Origin: Leucaena leucocephala
Taxonomy: Eukaryota > Streptophyta > Magnoliopsida > Fabales > Fabaceae
NCBI GenBank assembly: GCA_037074615.1
Contig: CM073546.1
Coordinates: 12,951,501-13,015,500 of the forward strand
Direction: 5' to 3'
Length of the DNA: 64,000 bases
Part shown: one piece after another, positions 24,485-37,700 of the stretch
Layout: each line of letters opens with the position of its first letter
Numbering within the stretch: the stretch's first letter is position 1
The notes under the pieces: model-generated
What the model was told of the DNA's origin: nothing
The model's input: only the letters and a program-made list of their open reading frames with translations
The model's database searches: none
Translations under genes and position numbers: made by a program

Positions 24485-27400
24485 AGGGAGTGTTAGCTGA
24501 GTCGCCATTGGGACGGGAGTAAATCCAGCTTACCTGTGTTCGAACCTTGTCAACTGCAAGAGTGTGGGGGTTTTTCAAATTTTCTAGCATGAAATTCCCA
24601 TTTTGCCCTCCCTCCTTTATCTTACAGTCACCGTACCATTTCTTCATTTTTCTCAGCGGCGGGCTAGCGAGACAGCAGGGAGCCAGTGAGAGCAGCGGCG
24701 AACACTCCACGCCATCGACGACGTGTTCCAGGTGATTGCTTCAACCAGTGCTTCCTCTACCTTGTTCCATCATCACCAACCCCTATTTTCCCTCTGCCTG
24801 GCTATATCTTTTCTAGGGTGTCGACAGTGAGAGAGAAGAGAGGGGACGTGATCTCACTATTCAAGCGACTCTGGAATTGGCCATTTCTGTTGCTCATTCT
24901 GCCATCCATCATCATCGTTCCCCTCCTTCCTTATCTGTCTAGCGACTGTGTCACCTTTGTGCACGCCACCAGAAGTGAGAGAGGAACCCATTCCAATTTC
25001 ATCCCTTTCCATCGTTCAAGTTGCTATCGCGTGCATGTGTTATCAATCGCTTGCCGTCATTCTCCCTGATCTGCTCTATTTTAGCATCGCTGGGGAAGAG
25101 GCCATGGAAGTTGAAAGCTTTTATGCATTCTTTCTTTGTTTAGTAGTTGTTCTTCATCCTGCCATCGTGAAGTCCACAGTGGGTGAAACACTGTAAGTTT
25201 CTTCTACTCTGCATAATTCTCTGGCAACCTGTAATTGTTCTGATCAAATATTCTATTAATATATGAGAATAAAGAGAAGAGCAGAAATAGTGGCTTAGCC
25301 ATCAAATTGTTGAAGTTAGGATCTTCCTTCTAATAATATATGGATGCATAAATTGGTTGTTTGGACGCTATGCTATTAGGTGATGATTTCATTTTCTCCA
25401 GGTCCTCTGTCTGTGTGTGAAACCGCAAGGAAGAGGGGGTGTATATGATTGAAGTTGTTACTGTTATACATTGCTGCTGTTGTGAAGGATATATGCGTAT
25501 ATATATATATATATGCATTACGTGCGTTGTATCTGTGTTTATATATATGGGTAAATCAGATTTGTTGATTAATGCCATGGATTTGGTTTTGATGGGAGGA
25601 AGAATGCATAAATCACTGTGTTCTCGTTATATGTTTATGTGATATACTGTTTAGGGGGAGTTTCATGGCGCATGTATGTATATACATAGATGAATTGGAA
25701 ATTAGGAAGATATAGAAGGAGAGATGAGGACATTCTTGACTGTTGTTCTGTTAGTGTCATATGGTAGCTTTCTGATTTAGTGGAGAAAAGAAAGAAAAGA
25801 GAGAAGAGTGGCTTGCTGTATGTGATTAGAGTGGATGTGTTCGAGTATATGGAGAGCGGCTAGAATGAGATGTTGAGCTGTAATATTAATGCTGAGGGTG
25901 CAAAGCATTGGCTGTTTTGGTGTATATATTGTAGTTACAAAATTTCTGGTGGATGGAAATTTGATTTGAGATAGAAAGAAAGGACCCATAGTTTTAAGAA
26001 TTTGTCAAGTAAAGTTTTCAAACGGTCAAGGAATACATATATAGGATGTGTATATTGTTTGAGGGAATTATTGTGTTCACTGTACCTAGTTTTAAGGGAA
26101 TGAAGAATTTGTTGTTTTGGCATTCTAGAAATTGTTTTGGAAGCTTATGTTATGTATAATTAAAACAAGCATAAAGGCCTTAAGTATAGTTAATTTAGCT
26201 TAAGTGGGGTATTAAAAACATACCTATATATATATAAATGAATTGTGGAAGTCATAAATCTATGCTAAGGTCATGTTTAAGATTTATAAATGAATAAGTG
26301 TTTGCCTTCATGATGGGTTATAGAGTAAGGGAGCATTGGTTGTTGGTTAGAAGCCTATGTATTGAATCTTTGATTGAATGGTTGATGGCATGTAATGAAA
26401 AGAAATATCATATTAAAGATGATTATTTTTGTTAAAACTTTAAATAGAATGTTAATATACTATATCAGAATACCAGGGGATTGAGAAGCGAATGTAATCA
26501 AAGTTGTTGGGCTGAAAAGAGTAACGGTTTAGGAGCGTGGCAGGTGAGTGGATAATGTTCCCTAAAATTTACATTTTTAAATGCATTGTCATTTCAAATG
26601 ATGAATTTCAAATATGGATTTTGAAAAATAAATTTTATGAAAGTATGGTTTAAATCGTTAGAAATAATTTTCTTTCTATTGGTTTACAAATGAATTATGA
26701 TTATGTATAAAAATGAATGAATAAGCTTTTAAAAAGAGTTTGACAAAAGTTGCATTGAAATGAGGATTATTTATGAAACATATTCCTATATGAATTTTAT
26801 ATGTTTATACAGTAACTTAATTTCAAATGTACACGCTGGGGTTTCTGGAAAGTTAAAGTGATTTTACCAATGGTTATGGCATTGAAACGATTGATATTAT
26901 TTCATGTGAAATAAACTCCACGCATGATGGAAACGTTTTAGGACAGAATACAGAATGCTGGTTGCTAACAGCAGTACTGTTAGTCCTTGGTGCACTTTGG
27001 TTACTCGAGCTCGACAATTTGTGGCCTTGAGCCACTAGAATTATTTCGTGGAATTTATTCTCACGATAGTTAGTGGCCTTGAGCACCAAAATTATTTCAT
27101 GGGATTTATTCTTGCGACAATTAGTGGTTTCAAGCCGCTAGAATGGTTAGTTATCTTCGTAGACTGTGTATCCACGTCTGTTTTCGTTCAGTCCTACAGA
27201 AAGTTTATAGTTTTGAAAGAATTGTTTGATGTGGTTATTTTATATTGTTGTTTTCCCTAAAATACAAATGTTTATGGAAAGTTTTGCATCAGATTATGAA
27301 ATGTTATGAAATAAATTTTCAACATGATTACACATTGTTTATTTCCGCATTCTTTTAAATCATATTTTTGGGACGTTATTCACGAGTAGATTATTTAGCT

Positions 27401-27670
27401 TCAAATAGTGTAGGTGACCCTAATTCTCCCATTGAGCAGTAAAGAGCTTCGCTGTCGATCCGAAGCGTCGTTTGACAAACACTACTTTTAATGTAATTAC
27501 TTGTATTTATTTTAAAAATGGTAAAATTCCACATAGACTTTAGAAAAGATCCCATTTATCTTGAAAAACGTGATGAAAAATTTGAATGTTTTATTTAAGG
27601 TGTTAGGCTTTTGGAATGTGAAATTATTCATATTCTATGTCGGTTACGGTCTAAATTTCAGGACATGATA
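24485..27670 (+). mobile_element. Long tRNA-headed non-coding element, copy B
   Basis: The head has an A-box-like TAGCTGAGTCG at 24494-24504 and B-box GTTCGAACCTT at 24538-24548. Downstream comes AAATTCCCATTTTGCCC and a GC-rich stretch (CTCAGCGGCGGG, AGCAGCGGCGAAC) that matches copy C, then an AT-rich body with AT microsatellites. The 3' module starts at about 26518 (AGTAACGGTTTAGG, CAGGTGAGTG, TAATGTTCCCT) and ends at 27670 with GGACATGATA. Sequences upstream of the module (CAGAATACCAGGGG) are shared with copy A but not C. No protein domain was found; the open frames at 24686-25196 run through GC-rich spacer and are not called. Confidence 0.6.
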
Positions 27671-28001
27671 ACTTTCATCATAAGTATGCACATATTGTTC
27701 AGTCTTCATGAGTCATGCAACTTGAATATGCACATAAAATTGCGTTTCATGAGAAATTAGATTTGATATTTTTAATATAAACTAAGGCTCAAATTCAAAT
27801 AGAAAATATTTCTTCTTACTACGTTTCTTTCGCATGACCTGGATACTAAAGGCATGCCAGTAACACAAGTATTAAAAAATGGAGGAAAAACAAATAGCAC
27901 AAAGGGTGCCTAATGTTATGGCCTGAGAATTTTAGTAGGAAAAAAAAATATATAATATTGAGAATGGAATATGTATATATTTGGTGCAAGGAATTTCAAT
28001 A

Positions 28002-31000
28002 GGATCAGGTTAGCAGAGTGGTCAAAAGGTGTGGGTTGTAGCATTAGGTGTTGTGTTCGAATCCCAGCCATCGCAGAAGTCAGGAATTTTTTCATCTTTC
28101 CAGCGCATAAAATTACCATTTTTGCCCCTCGTGTCTTTTTCTTCCTGCAGCCATACGTTTTCTTCATTACCTCTGAAGTTCTTCAGCGGCTGCAGGGGGA
28201 CGAGAAGCAGCGAGTGAGCGGTGACAGCAAGGAGTTCACGCTACCGATACCGTGTGACTCATCCTCTGCCGTGTTCCATCAATCTCCCGCCATTTTGTCG
28301 TAGCCAGAGTTGTCCCATCGCCTGAATCTTTGTCTTTTGAGGCCTTTTAACGCTGCGAGTAGAGGAAACATGGGAAGGACGCGAGAGGCCTAGCTAGTGC
28401 ATGTGGCGGTTGACGTTGTGGGAAGTCTTTGTGGCAGGTTCAGATAGCTTTATTGTCGTCGTTCTGTGCAGATTCTGCGTCGTTGCCGAAAACACCAGAG
28501 TACTGTAGCAATTTCCCAATCTTTCAATTTTCTTCCTTTCTGTTTGTTGGTAGCAATTGGCCTCTGTAAACGAATGAAGCCGTGAAAGTGATTGTTCGAA
28601 CAGGAGAAAGAAGTGGGGACAGTGGTCAGAGCTGTGGTGGTGAGTTAGAGGCAGGCAGAGTGGCGGTGAAAGCTGTGTGAATCTCCGCCAGCGTGTGTAC
28701 CCAGTAAATTCTACTCGATACTATGAAGGTATTGGAATGTTTGGGGGGCTCTTTCCTTTCCTTCCTATTTTAGGCAATATTGATGTCGCAATGTAGTCGT
28801 CACACTCTTCCCCTGTTCTGTCTCTATTTCCATTGAACTGTGCACCGTGTATATGTGTTTGTGTGTGCGCTGTGATATGGTTTGGTTAGCCGTGAGGTTA
28901 TGGGAGGATAAATGGATGTATATATATGCTCGGTGATGATGCTGAAGGAATAGATATATATATACTCCACCAGTGGAGTATATATGTATGTATAAGATGG
29001 TATTGGACAGGGGAATGTCGTGTGCAGGTACATATATGTGTTTATGTTGTCAAATGATAGAGGAGACAGGCATGTCATAATGGGTTGGGTTAGAGTGGAT
29101 GGAAAGAGTATATATATGCATTTAGCTTGCAATGGGGTCTATTATATATATGATGGTGATATGCTCAGGGAATAGGGCTGCTGTTTTGGAACTGGTTGCT
29201 GTATATATATATATATGAAATGTTGTTTTGGGTATACATAGACAAGTACATATATATTTATATAGATAACCACTGCCTTGGGAATTAAAGTATGTGCATG
29301 TGATGTTATGGTTCATTGAAACATAAACTTTGGAAACCAAAAGGGAGAAATGTCATAAGCCACGGGTTATTTCCTTGAGCTGGAAAGCCAAGTGGAATGT
29401 ATAACTTGCATCGCTGTGTGTTTATGTTTTTGGTGCCTGATGTTCTGTTGAAGGTTTATGTAAATGAATTGGGAAGCTATTGGAAGTTAATAAATATGTA
29501 AATAACATGTAGTGATAGTAATAAATCAAAAGTACTTGTCATAGAAGAGGTGAATTATATTTTTATGGAATATGGAGGTTGAGAGGAATGGCAAATTTAA
29601 TTGCCTATGGATATTCAGGAAGTAGGTATGCGATCTGCTATGATAATAGTAAATGAAAGGAAATTGGGATAAAGGAGAAATTTCAGTTCTTGATGGATTA
29701 TGAAGTTTGAAAAGTTATAGTAAAGAGCGTTATTTTTAGAGTATTAGCCATTGATGCATGTGTCATATCTGCTAGAGAAAAGTTTATGTTGGCAAGTGTC
29801 CTATTTTCATGACTGAAAATAAATAGTTTTTTATATAAAAGAGTTGAATAGCAATCATTGATGGAACCCTTTATTTTCAGAAATTTAGGAAAATAAAAGG
29901 AAGAATGATATTCTAAAGCTAAAGGGAAGAGTAAGTGAAGGGAGTATTCCAGGTGAGTGAATAATGTTCCCTAAAATTTATATTTTCAAATACATTGTCA
30001 TTTCAAATGTTGAATTTCAAAAATGAATTACGAAAAGCAAATTTTACGAAAGTATGGTTTAAATCGTTAGAAATAATTTTCTTTCGATTGGTTTACAAAG
30101 GAATTACGATTATGTATGAAAATGAATGAACAAGTTTTTTAAAAAGAGAGTTTAGAAAAAGTTGCATTGAACTGATGTTATTCATAAATATATTCCTATG
30201 CGAATTTCATATGATTTCACAGTAACTTGATTTTAAATATACATGCTGGGGTTTTTGAAATTCAAAGTGGTTTTTACCAACAGTTATGGCATTGAAATAG
30301 TTGAGATTATTACATGTGAAATAAACCCCACGCATGATGGAAACATTTTAGGACGGAATACAGAACGCTGGTTGCTAACAGCAGTACTGTTAGTTCTTGG
30401 TGCACCTTGGTTACCCGAGCTCGATAGATTACACCGTGGGTTTCATACTCGCGAAGGGTAGTAGCTGAGCTACCAGATTACACCGTGGGTTTCGTACTCG
30501 CGAAGGGTAGTGGTTAAACTACCAGATTACACCGTGGGTTTCGTACTCGCGAAGGGTAATGGCTGAGCTACCAGATTACACCGTGGGTTTCGTACTCGCA
30601 AAGGGTAGTGGCTGAGCTACCAGATTTCACCGTGGGTTTCGTACTCGCGAAGGTTAGTGGCCTTGAGCCACCGACAGTTAGCGGCTTCGAGCTGCCAGAT
30701 TGGTTAGTTACCCTCGTGGACTGTGTGTCCACGTCTATTTTCGTTCTGTTGAAGTCCTATAGAAAGATCATGGCTTTGAAAGGAGTGTTTTCAATGATTT
30801 ATTTGAAGTAGTTATTTCATATTGTTATTTCCCTTGAAATACAAATATTTACAAAAAAGTTTGCAGTACATTACGAAGCGTTATGAAATACATTTTCAAT
30901 ATGATTATGCAATGTTTGTTTTTCGCATTCTTTAAATCATGTTTTTGGGACGTTATTCACGAGTAGATTATTTGGCTTCAGATAGTGCAGGTGACCCTAA

Positions 31001-31263
31001 TTCTCCCACTGAGTAGTGAAGAGCCTTGTCGCAGATCCGAAGCATTATTTTGAACGATATTAATTTTTAATGTAATTATCTTTATTAAGTACTTGTGTTA
31101 TTTTGACAAAAGGGTAAATGCTCCACATAGTCCTTAGAAAAGATTTTGTTTATTATGAAAATTGTTACGGGAAATTTGAATATTGTATTAAGGTGTTAGG
31201 CTTTCAGAATGTGAAGTTATTCATATTCTGTGCCGGTCACGGTCTAAATTTTGGGACGTGACA
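28002..31263 (+). mobile_element. Long tRNA-headed non-coding element, copy C
   Basis: This copy has the best head: A-box TAGCAGAGTGG at 28011-28021 and B-box GTTCGAATCCC at 28054-28064, a spacing normal for a tRNA promoter, most like the serine/leucine class. The body resembles copy B early on (TTTTTGCCCCTCG, TTCAGCGGCTGCAG). The 3' module starts at about 29950 (CAGGTGAGTGAATAATG) and ends GGGACGTGACA at 31263. It contains a five-unit 49-bp minisatellite at 30427-30671. No coding domain is visible. Only the module is well conserved between all three copies. Confidence 0.62.
30427..30671 (+). repeat. 49-bp minisatellite in copy C, five units
   Basis: GATTACACCGTGGG (last unit GATTTCACCGTGGG) starts at 30427, 30476, 30525, 30574 and 30623, exactly 49 bases apart. 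Each unit contains TTTC(A/G)TACTCGC and, except the last, a GGGTA(G/A)T(A/G)G motif. The corresponding place in copy B has a shorter, diverged repeat of GTGGCCTTGAGC-type phrases. Confidence 0.95.
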
Positions 31264-33940
31264 AGTGCCTTAGTGTGGTGTCCTAACAAGTATCAAGCAA
31301 ATAGCTAGTGGATTTGTGCTATAACAAATTTTTCCAAGAAATACTGAACCTTGATTCCAATTGGATGCGGCTCCAGAATATGAAAAATTATAAGAACTCT
31401 ATAAAAAAACAAGAAATTTCTATACATGGTTCTCAAGTTCACTGTTTATTAGACCCAGTCTTATATTTATTGACAATTTCTTGGTTCGTGGTCAAGATCG
31501 TGGGATACTCCTGACCAATCTTGAAGGAACGCACAAATGTGTGTGTGTATTGTTCCTTATTTAACTCCAAATGAAATTTTTTTTAAGCCAGAATGCCCCT
31601 TTCTTGCCGACATTAGTGTGTGTAGTCTGTATTCTATGACCTAAGTTATTGATGTATTACTTTTTGTTGCGTCCTGACTATTCATTCTGTTAAATTTGTC
31701 GGATGAACTTGATTATTACATGTGTTTAGTGGACCCTGTATTTTTAAGTTTTTATCTTTTGATTTGTATCTCTGACATTTCAATAACTTAAAGGGTTGTC
31801 TTTATGTATGAAATATGGTAATTTCTGAAAGTATGATAAGGTTTCAGTAGTTTTATGCCTACCAGAGAGTTTTATGTATTTATAAATATTTTTCGTCATA
31901 AGAAAAAGGATCCTACCCTTTCTCAATCTTGACAACCTAGATGTTATGATAAAAATATCATATGATCTGCGTTAGAATATTACAGGATTCCAACACATCT
32001 TCTCTGTTTGAAATCTAAACACTCTGTTTACGTGTTTTATATATAGATATTAATTGATCAGTGAGGTATGACCATTCCGTGCATGAGATCAGTATTGTCA
32101 AATGAGGTATCGAATAAAATAACTACTGAAGACGGTATAATTCAATTCAAAACGTGCCACTGAATATATTTGATTCGCCTGTTTTGAGTTCTTTTCCCCT
32201 AAATCACATTTCATTCCAGCAAAACAAACTGATAGAATTTAAAAACAGACCCTAAGACGGCGCATTCCATTCTTCAAGTGATATAGTCCCACAAACTCAT
32301 TTAAACACAATTTAATATATATATATATATATATATAGTGTTGAAGCTATATAGTTGGATTTTTTTTATTTTATTTGTACAGTAAGCAGACAGCCCAATA
32401 AAGCTGGGGGGTTAGACCCCTTGCTTGATGCCACAGAGCATATTAGATTAAATGGTTTTCTATTCTGCGGTGCTCTAGTTCAATCACAATCCCATATATT
32501 TCAATGCCTTAAGCAACATATTAGGCTACCCGAAACCTCAATTTACTCAGTGATATTATATCTTAAGGTCACTAAACCTTAAAAGAACATGAGTTGTAAA
32601 TTATTCACATTTGAGTGTCCAGTTTTGGAAGATCACTGACAAATCCGTATACCTCATCTATATGTATGAGGATGACATAATTTTCAATACTAACGAGAGA
32701 ACGTGAATCGCAAATTCTTTAAACTTGATTGTCAAATTATGGATAGTTAATCTCAAATCCTAATCTGAAGCTTAAGATAGTTTATTCTATTCTTATTTCT
32801 TAATGCTATTTTTCTTTCTATCGTCATCAATGGTGCCGCTTGAGTGTCCTTCTTCACACCTTGACACTCACTACACCAAAATCAATTGTAAAACACCAAA
32901 TGGAAAATAAAATGAAAGGAAAAATTATTTTAACGGTATCTATATTTTTTCAATTTTTAATTTGATATATATTTTTTAATAAATCATCTAACTCTACTTT
33001 ATTAGCTCAATTAGTTTATGTATAGAGATTAACAATACTAACAGAATAAAATTATAGGAGTTAATTGGACTAAAAAGGTAAAATTAAAGAATTTAATGAG
33101 AAGAGAAAAATATATTAGTATTAAATTAAAATTTTAAAAAAATTTATAAATAGATGAAAAATGATTTTTCTCTAAAATCAAATATTAAAATATTTTTTTG
33201 GTAAAACAATTATATAAGTTTAGTATTAATCCCACCAAAATTAAACTATAATTTTAAGGTTTAAAAAAATACTTATAAAAAATTTATAAAATCGTTTATT
33301 AATTAAACTTATATTTATAAAATATAAATATATTTTTTATTATATATGTTAATTCTTATTAATAAATTGAAATATTAAAATTGATAATGTAACTATGCCT
33401 TCGCTGACTAGCTGTAGTCAAAGTTGGTTTTTTCTTTATGAGGTTAGCAATTGCTTGAGGGTGACTAGCTGGGCCATCCCGGGCCCAAATACTCATTAGC
33501 TTGACTGGTGACCAAAATAGAGCCAATAAATTTGTTTTCTTTAATTGAAGTATCATATAATAAATTGGATTAAATTCACTATCTTTTATTCATAAAAAAA
33601 TAATTTATATTATTAAATTATAAGATTATTGACAAAATTAATAAAAATTTTATAGCCATATTAAGTGTTGGTGGCTTATGCAACTAAAATATCCTTTTTG
33701 GTAAGCCTAAAGAATCTATTATCGAAAATACCAATTAATGCTCTCCGATTTTACTGTTCACCATATATCTGTATCATTTTTTTTATTGGTTTGACTTGTA
33801 TCCAAACTGTTTTCAAAAGAAAACAAATTTTCAGCAGTTCTTAAACGGCATGGAAATTCATCTTTTACGCTTATCTTTTACAATGAAATATTAAAAACTA
33901 ACGTATAAGAATCAACTTAATTTATTTTTTATACATTATA
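31264..33940. other. Non-coding stretch between element C and the MULE-like MITE
   Basis: No gene was recognised. The short open frames at 31308-31514 and 32355-32582 show no known domain. The stretch has an AT microsatellite at 32314-32337 and, at about 33180-33345, a sequence (AATACTTATAAAAAATTTATAAAAT) that reappears near 61095-61150, so both are copies of a dispersed repeat. Confidence 0.5.
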
Positions 33941-34574
33941 GGAAAAATCCCATTTAAATCAATTTGGAATGCCCAAATCCAAAACCAACCCCTCAATTCA
34001 ACAAATCCTTCAAGGGAACCCAGTTTGAAATTTTAAAATAATATATTTTTACCACATTAATCCTCACTTTTTTTTTAAACAAAAGTTACCTCAGCCGGTC
34101 GCCGACAACCACCCTATTGCAGTACACGGTTGGACAATTTTAAGCAAAGTTGGCCAACATAAAATTTAATTCCACAGCTTTTAATTTCCAAAACATTATA
34201 TTAAAATTTCTTGATGAAGTAGTGCAAAATAACATATAAAATAATTATGAAATTTTGATCATATCAACAACAAATTAGCCATTTACATTGTTTTAGCTCA
34301 ATGATTATATATTCTGTAGAGAATCAAAAGGTGGCATTATCAAAGCTTATTTTGATGGCCAATTTTGCTAAAAATTGTCTAATTGACCGTTAGAATTTCA
34401 ACAGTTAATACAGGTAGTCATCAGCGGTTAAAGTAACTTTTTTCTTTAAAAAAAAAATAGTAAGGGGCAGTGTGATAAAATTTAGAAATCTCAAATTGGT
34501 ATTTGAGATTTGTTGAATTGGGGGGCACTGATTTTGGATTTAGACATCTCAAATGGATTTAAATGAAATTTTTC
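33941..34574. mobile_element. MITE with long terminal inverted repeats, probably Mutator-like
   Basis: The left end (GGAAAAATCCCATTTAAATC) and the complement of the right end (GGAAAAATTTCATTTAAATC) match and stay alignable for about 130 bases, through CAATTCAACAAATC and a CCTCACT/CCTTACT block before an A/T run. The inside is non-coding. Flanks TACATTATA (33932-33940) and TAAATTAAA (34575-34583) agree at 7 of 9 positions, consistent with an eroded 9-bp target duplication. Long TIRs and a 9-bp duplication suggest a Mutator-like origin. It ends 226 bases before the oxygenase ATG. Confidence 0.72.
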
Positions 34575-34799
34575 CTAAATTAAAATATTAAATATTTTTA
34601 TTCAATATTCATTGTAGAGAGGAATTGAGGATAGACTCACGAATGGGACAAAAACAAAAGGCCCCTTTTTCTTTCTCTCTTGGGTTCGTTACTATTATTT
34701 GATTCCTATTCATTATTCTAATATTCTCAACTTTGCGTTACTTGAGAAAATTGTTCTTCGCGATTTGATTATTGATTTGAAATTCACAGAATCAGTCTC

Positions 34800-37700
34800 A
34801 TGAGTTCCCACGTCTCCTCCACCTTCTTCCTCTTCGAGTCTCCAAGGTGCTTTCTCTGTAATACTCTCTCTCATCGTGGTGACTCTCTTCTCATTCCCGC
34901 TTCATCTTCCTCCAAACGTTGTCGGATTCTGTGCCAGAAGATGTCCTCCTCCTCTCAAACCTCCTTCCCTACCTTCACCACTGTCAGCATATCTTTCTCG
35001 GAGCTCAAAGTATTACTCTCTCTCTCTCTCTTGCTACCTCTTTCTTCATTGTGTTTTTTGTTCAATGGGTACCTTGTGATTATTAGTGATAGTGAGTGAA
35101 CTAATTCTGAAATGGATTTCAAACTATCAACATCGAAATGGCGGTAGTTTAAATGCGTTTGTTTTTGGAAATGCTATTGTGATTATTGAAGTATTGATGC
35201 TTATTTTTGTCAACTCTGAAGATATTCTCGAAACAATATGACGTGTTTTTTGGTTCGTTTTAATTTGCTGTGGCAGGATAAGAACTCTGACTTGTCGATG
35301 AAGATTGAAGAAGGGTTTGGGCCCAATGGACTAGGAATTCTATCGGTCACAGATGTCCGTGCAAAGTTACTTTTATACCATCTATTCATATACATGTTTC
35401 CAGCCTTGATAAACTTAAATATTTTTGGTTTTGGAGGGGTTGAAGAGTTGGATTTACATAGTTTTTATATAGTTCATTGTGTTGCTTTGCACATAAATTG
35501 GCATTGAATTTTTGGGGCATTGTGTTCACAACTGCAACAATATATCTCTTGGGTTGGGCTAGCCAGTGTTATTACCCTTATGGGTTACCATTATGACCTA
35601 AGATGGTAACTAATCCTTGAGGCTTTCCCACCTAACATGATAGTTAATAGCCTTCTAGGTCGGGGCTCTCCTCTTGGCTTAAGTTGTGAGACGTTGACTT
35701 TAAAAGGGGTATGCAATATTATGTCCCATCTTGCTTAACCTATTAGACCAAGGATGGTACTCAAGCCTTGATGCTCTCGGACATAGTCTTTGGGTCGGGA
35801 TCTCTTGGCTCAAGTTATAACAATAGATGATATCAACAAAGAGTTAAGAGGTCAAGCAGGTACCAATCAACTGCAAGAACCTGGAATATTATTATTCTTG
35901 ACGTTGTCCGAGAGCATCAAGTCTTTGGGTCGGGATCTCTTGGCTCAAGTTATAACAATAGATGATATCAACAAAGAGTTAAGAGGTCAAGCAGGTACCA
36001 ATCAACTGCAAGAACCTGGAATATTATTATTCTTGACGTTGGGATTGCACTTAGACATGTTTGTGTTCTCTTAGCATTAGTTTGGGAAATCAAAATGAAG
36101 AGAAAGAAAATAGAGGAAATGACAAATGAGTAATGTAAGAATGGGTGCATTATGTCTAAAATCATAATGTGTTATCTCGTGTGATAATTTTTCTGTTTTT
36201 CTTCTAAATCAATGCATATAAATATGGTTTAGGTAATTATGCTGGAACTGGATATTTTGTTTTCTGGATGAACTATACTTTGTGAACTCATGACCCTTTA
36301 ATTGACTCTAGGTTCCTGGATATTCTTCATTACGTACTGATCTTTTGCATCTTGCACCCAGGTAAGTGCTTCAAAGTAGTATTTCAACTATCATTGTAGG
36401 TGCGTTAGTTTAGCATCAAAGATGATCAATCGTAGCATGCTATGTTGCTACTGAGAAGTTGTCCATACGTTCTGTCAGATTGGCTAGTCTCCCAGAAAAG
36501 GTGAAGGAGGAACTTGAGGATCCTCATAGTAGGTAATTTCCTCTGTTATTAGAAGTTCTTACCATTTGATTTTCACTTTTTGTGATATATTCTACATAGT
36601 CACCCAGGTATATCTCTACCATCTGCCATCAGTCCAATACTTTTACTTCTAGATATTTGACAGAGGAAAATAACCTCTCTTTTTTCTTCTATCCACCATG
36701 AATTTGCAGGTACAATTTTGGCTGGAGTCATGGGAAAGAGAAGCTTGAATCTGGGAAGCCTGGTAAACTTTTTCATCTGTAAGATATAATAACTTTTCTA
36801 TGCAATTCAAACGAGCTTTGAAGTCTTATGCTTCAAAATGACTTGTGAGTTGTGGTAAATGGAGAACTAATGGACCTATATTTTTATTTATCTGAGAGAA
36901 ATATAAATTAGTGTAAATCTGAAGTTTAATTTGCAATAAAAATATGTGCATAAAAGCATAAATAAATTGAATATGCTTAAGCTATATAATATTCTTCTGA
37001 GAGATGCTTGATGAGGTAGAAATAACCAATGCTTTTCATGTTTTGTTACATGTGCATACAAGCCTACATTCTTATCCACTTGCATCCTTTACATTGGATC
37101 GAAAGAAATTCTTAGCTTATTGAAAGTAGAATAAAAGTTACAAAGATATTTTCTGTTTGTTGGTGTACTTTACAATTGCACATGGAGGATGGGCATTGCT
37201 TCTGCCCTAGGAAAGGTTGAAATTTTATCCAAGCCTCTGATGATCTGAACAAAAACTTTCTGTAAGGTCAAGTTGGGATTACGTGGTCTCATACCACAGA
37301 AAAGCACTCTGAGTTTCCTGCTAGGTTAATCTGTGATCTAACATAAGAAAATGTTGAGGCAGCTTTGGTTGATGGTGAGATGCAATGCTTTATTCAGCAT
37401 GAAATAACTCCAATATATGGCTTTGAATAAGGGTTCAAAATGAATCAAATGATATGTATTTTATCATGGCTGTAATATTTCTAAAAGTGACTATCTGACA
37501 TCAACATAATAGATATATTACTACACCTATATGGGTAGGTAACTTTCTCCCACAAAAGTTATGTTATTCTGGTTAACATTATTTCTGAATGTAAATATAC
37601 TTTTTTCATAAATTAATGTTTTCAATTGTATGATTTCTTTCAAACATTATGCTACCTGTATCCTCTAAAAGTGTAATTGCTGGTATTTGGTTGCATGCAT

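Noticed and set aside
24686..25196. Open frames of 127 and 82 codons in element B
   Set aside because: They lie in the GC-rich spacer of the element, have no recognisable domain and are not preserved in copies A or C.
32869..32885. CACTACACCAAAA, resembling a CACTA terminus
   Set aside because: No subterminal repeats, partner terminus or transposase lie near it; the match to CACTACAAGAAAA is only partial.
35790..36074. 94-codon open frame inside the oxygenase intron
   Set aside because: It is produced by the 122-bp tandem duplication; the peptide simply repeats itself and lies between well-supported exons.
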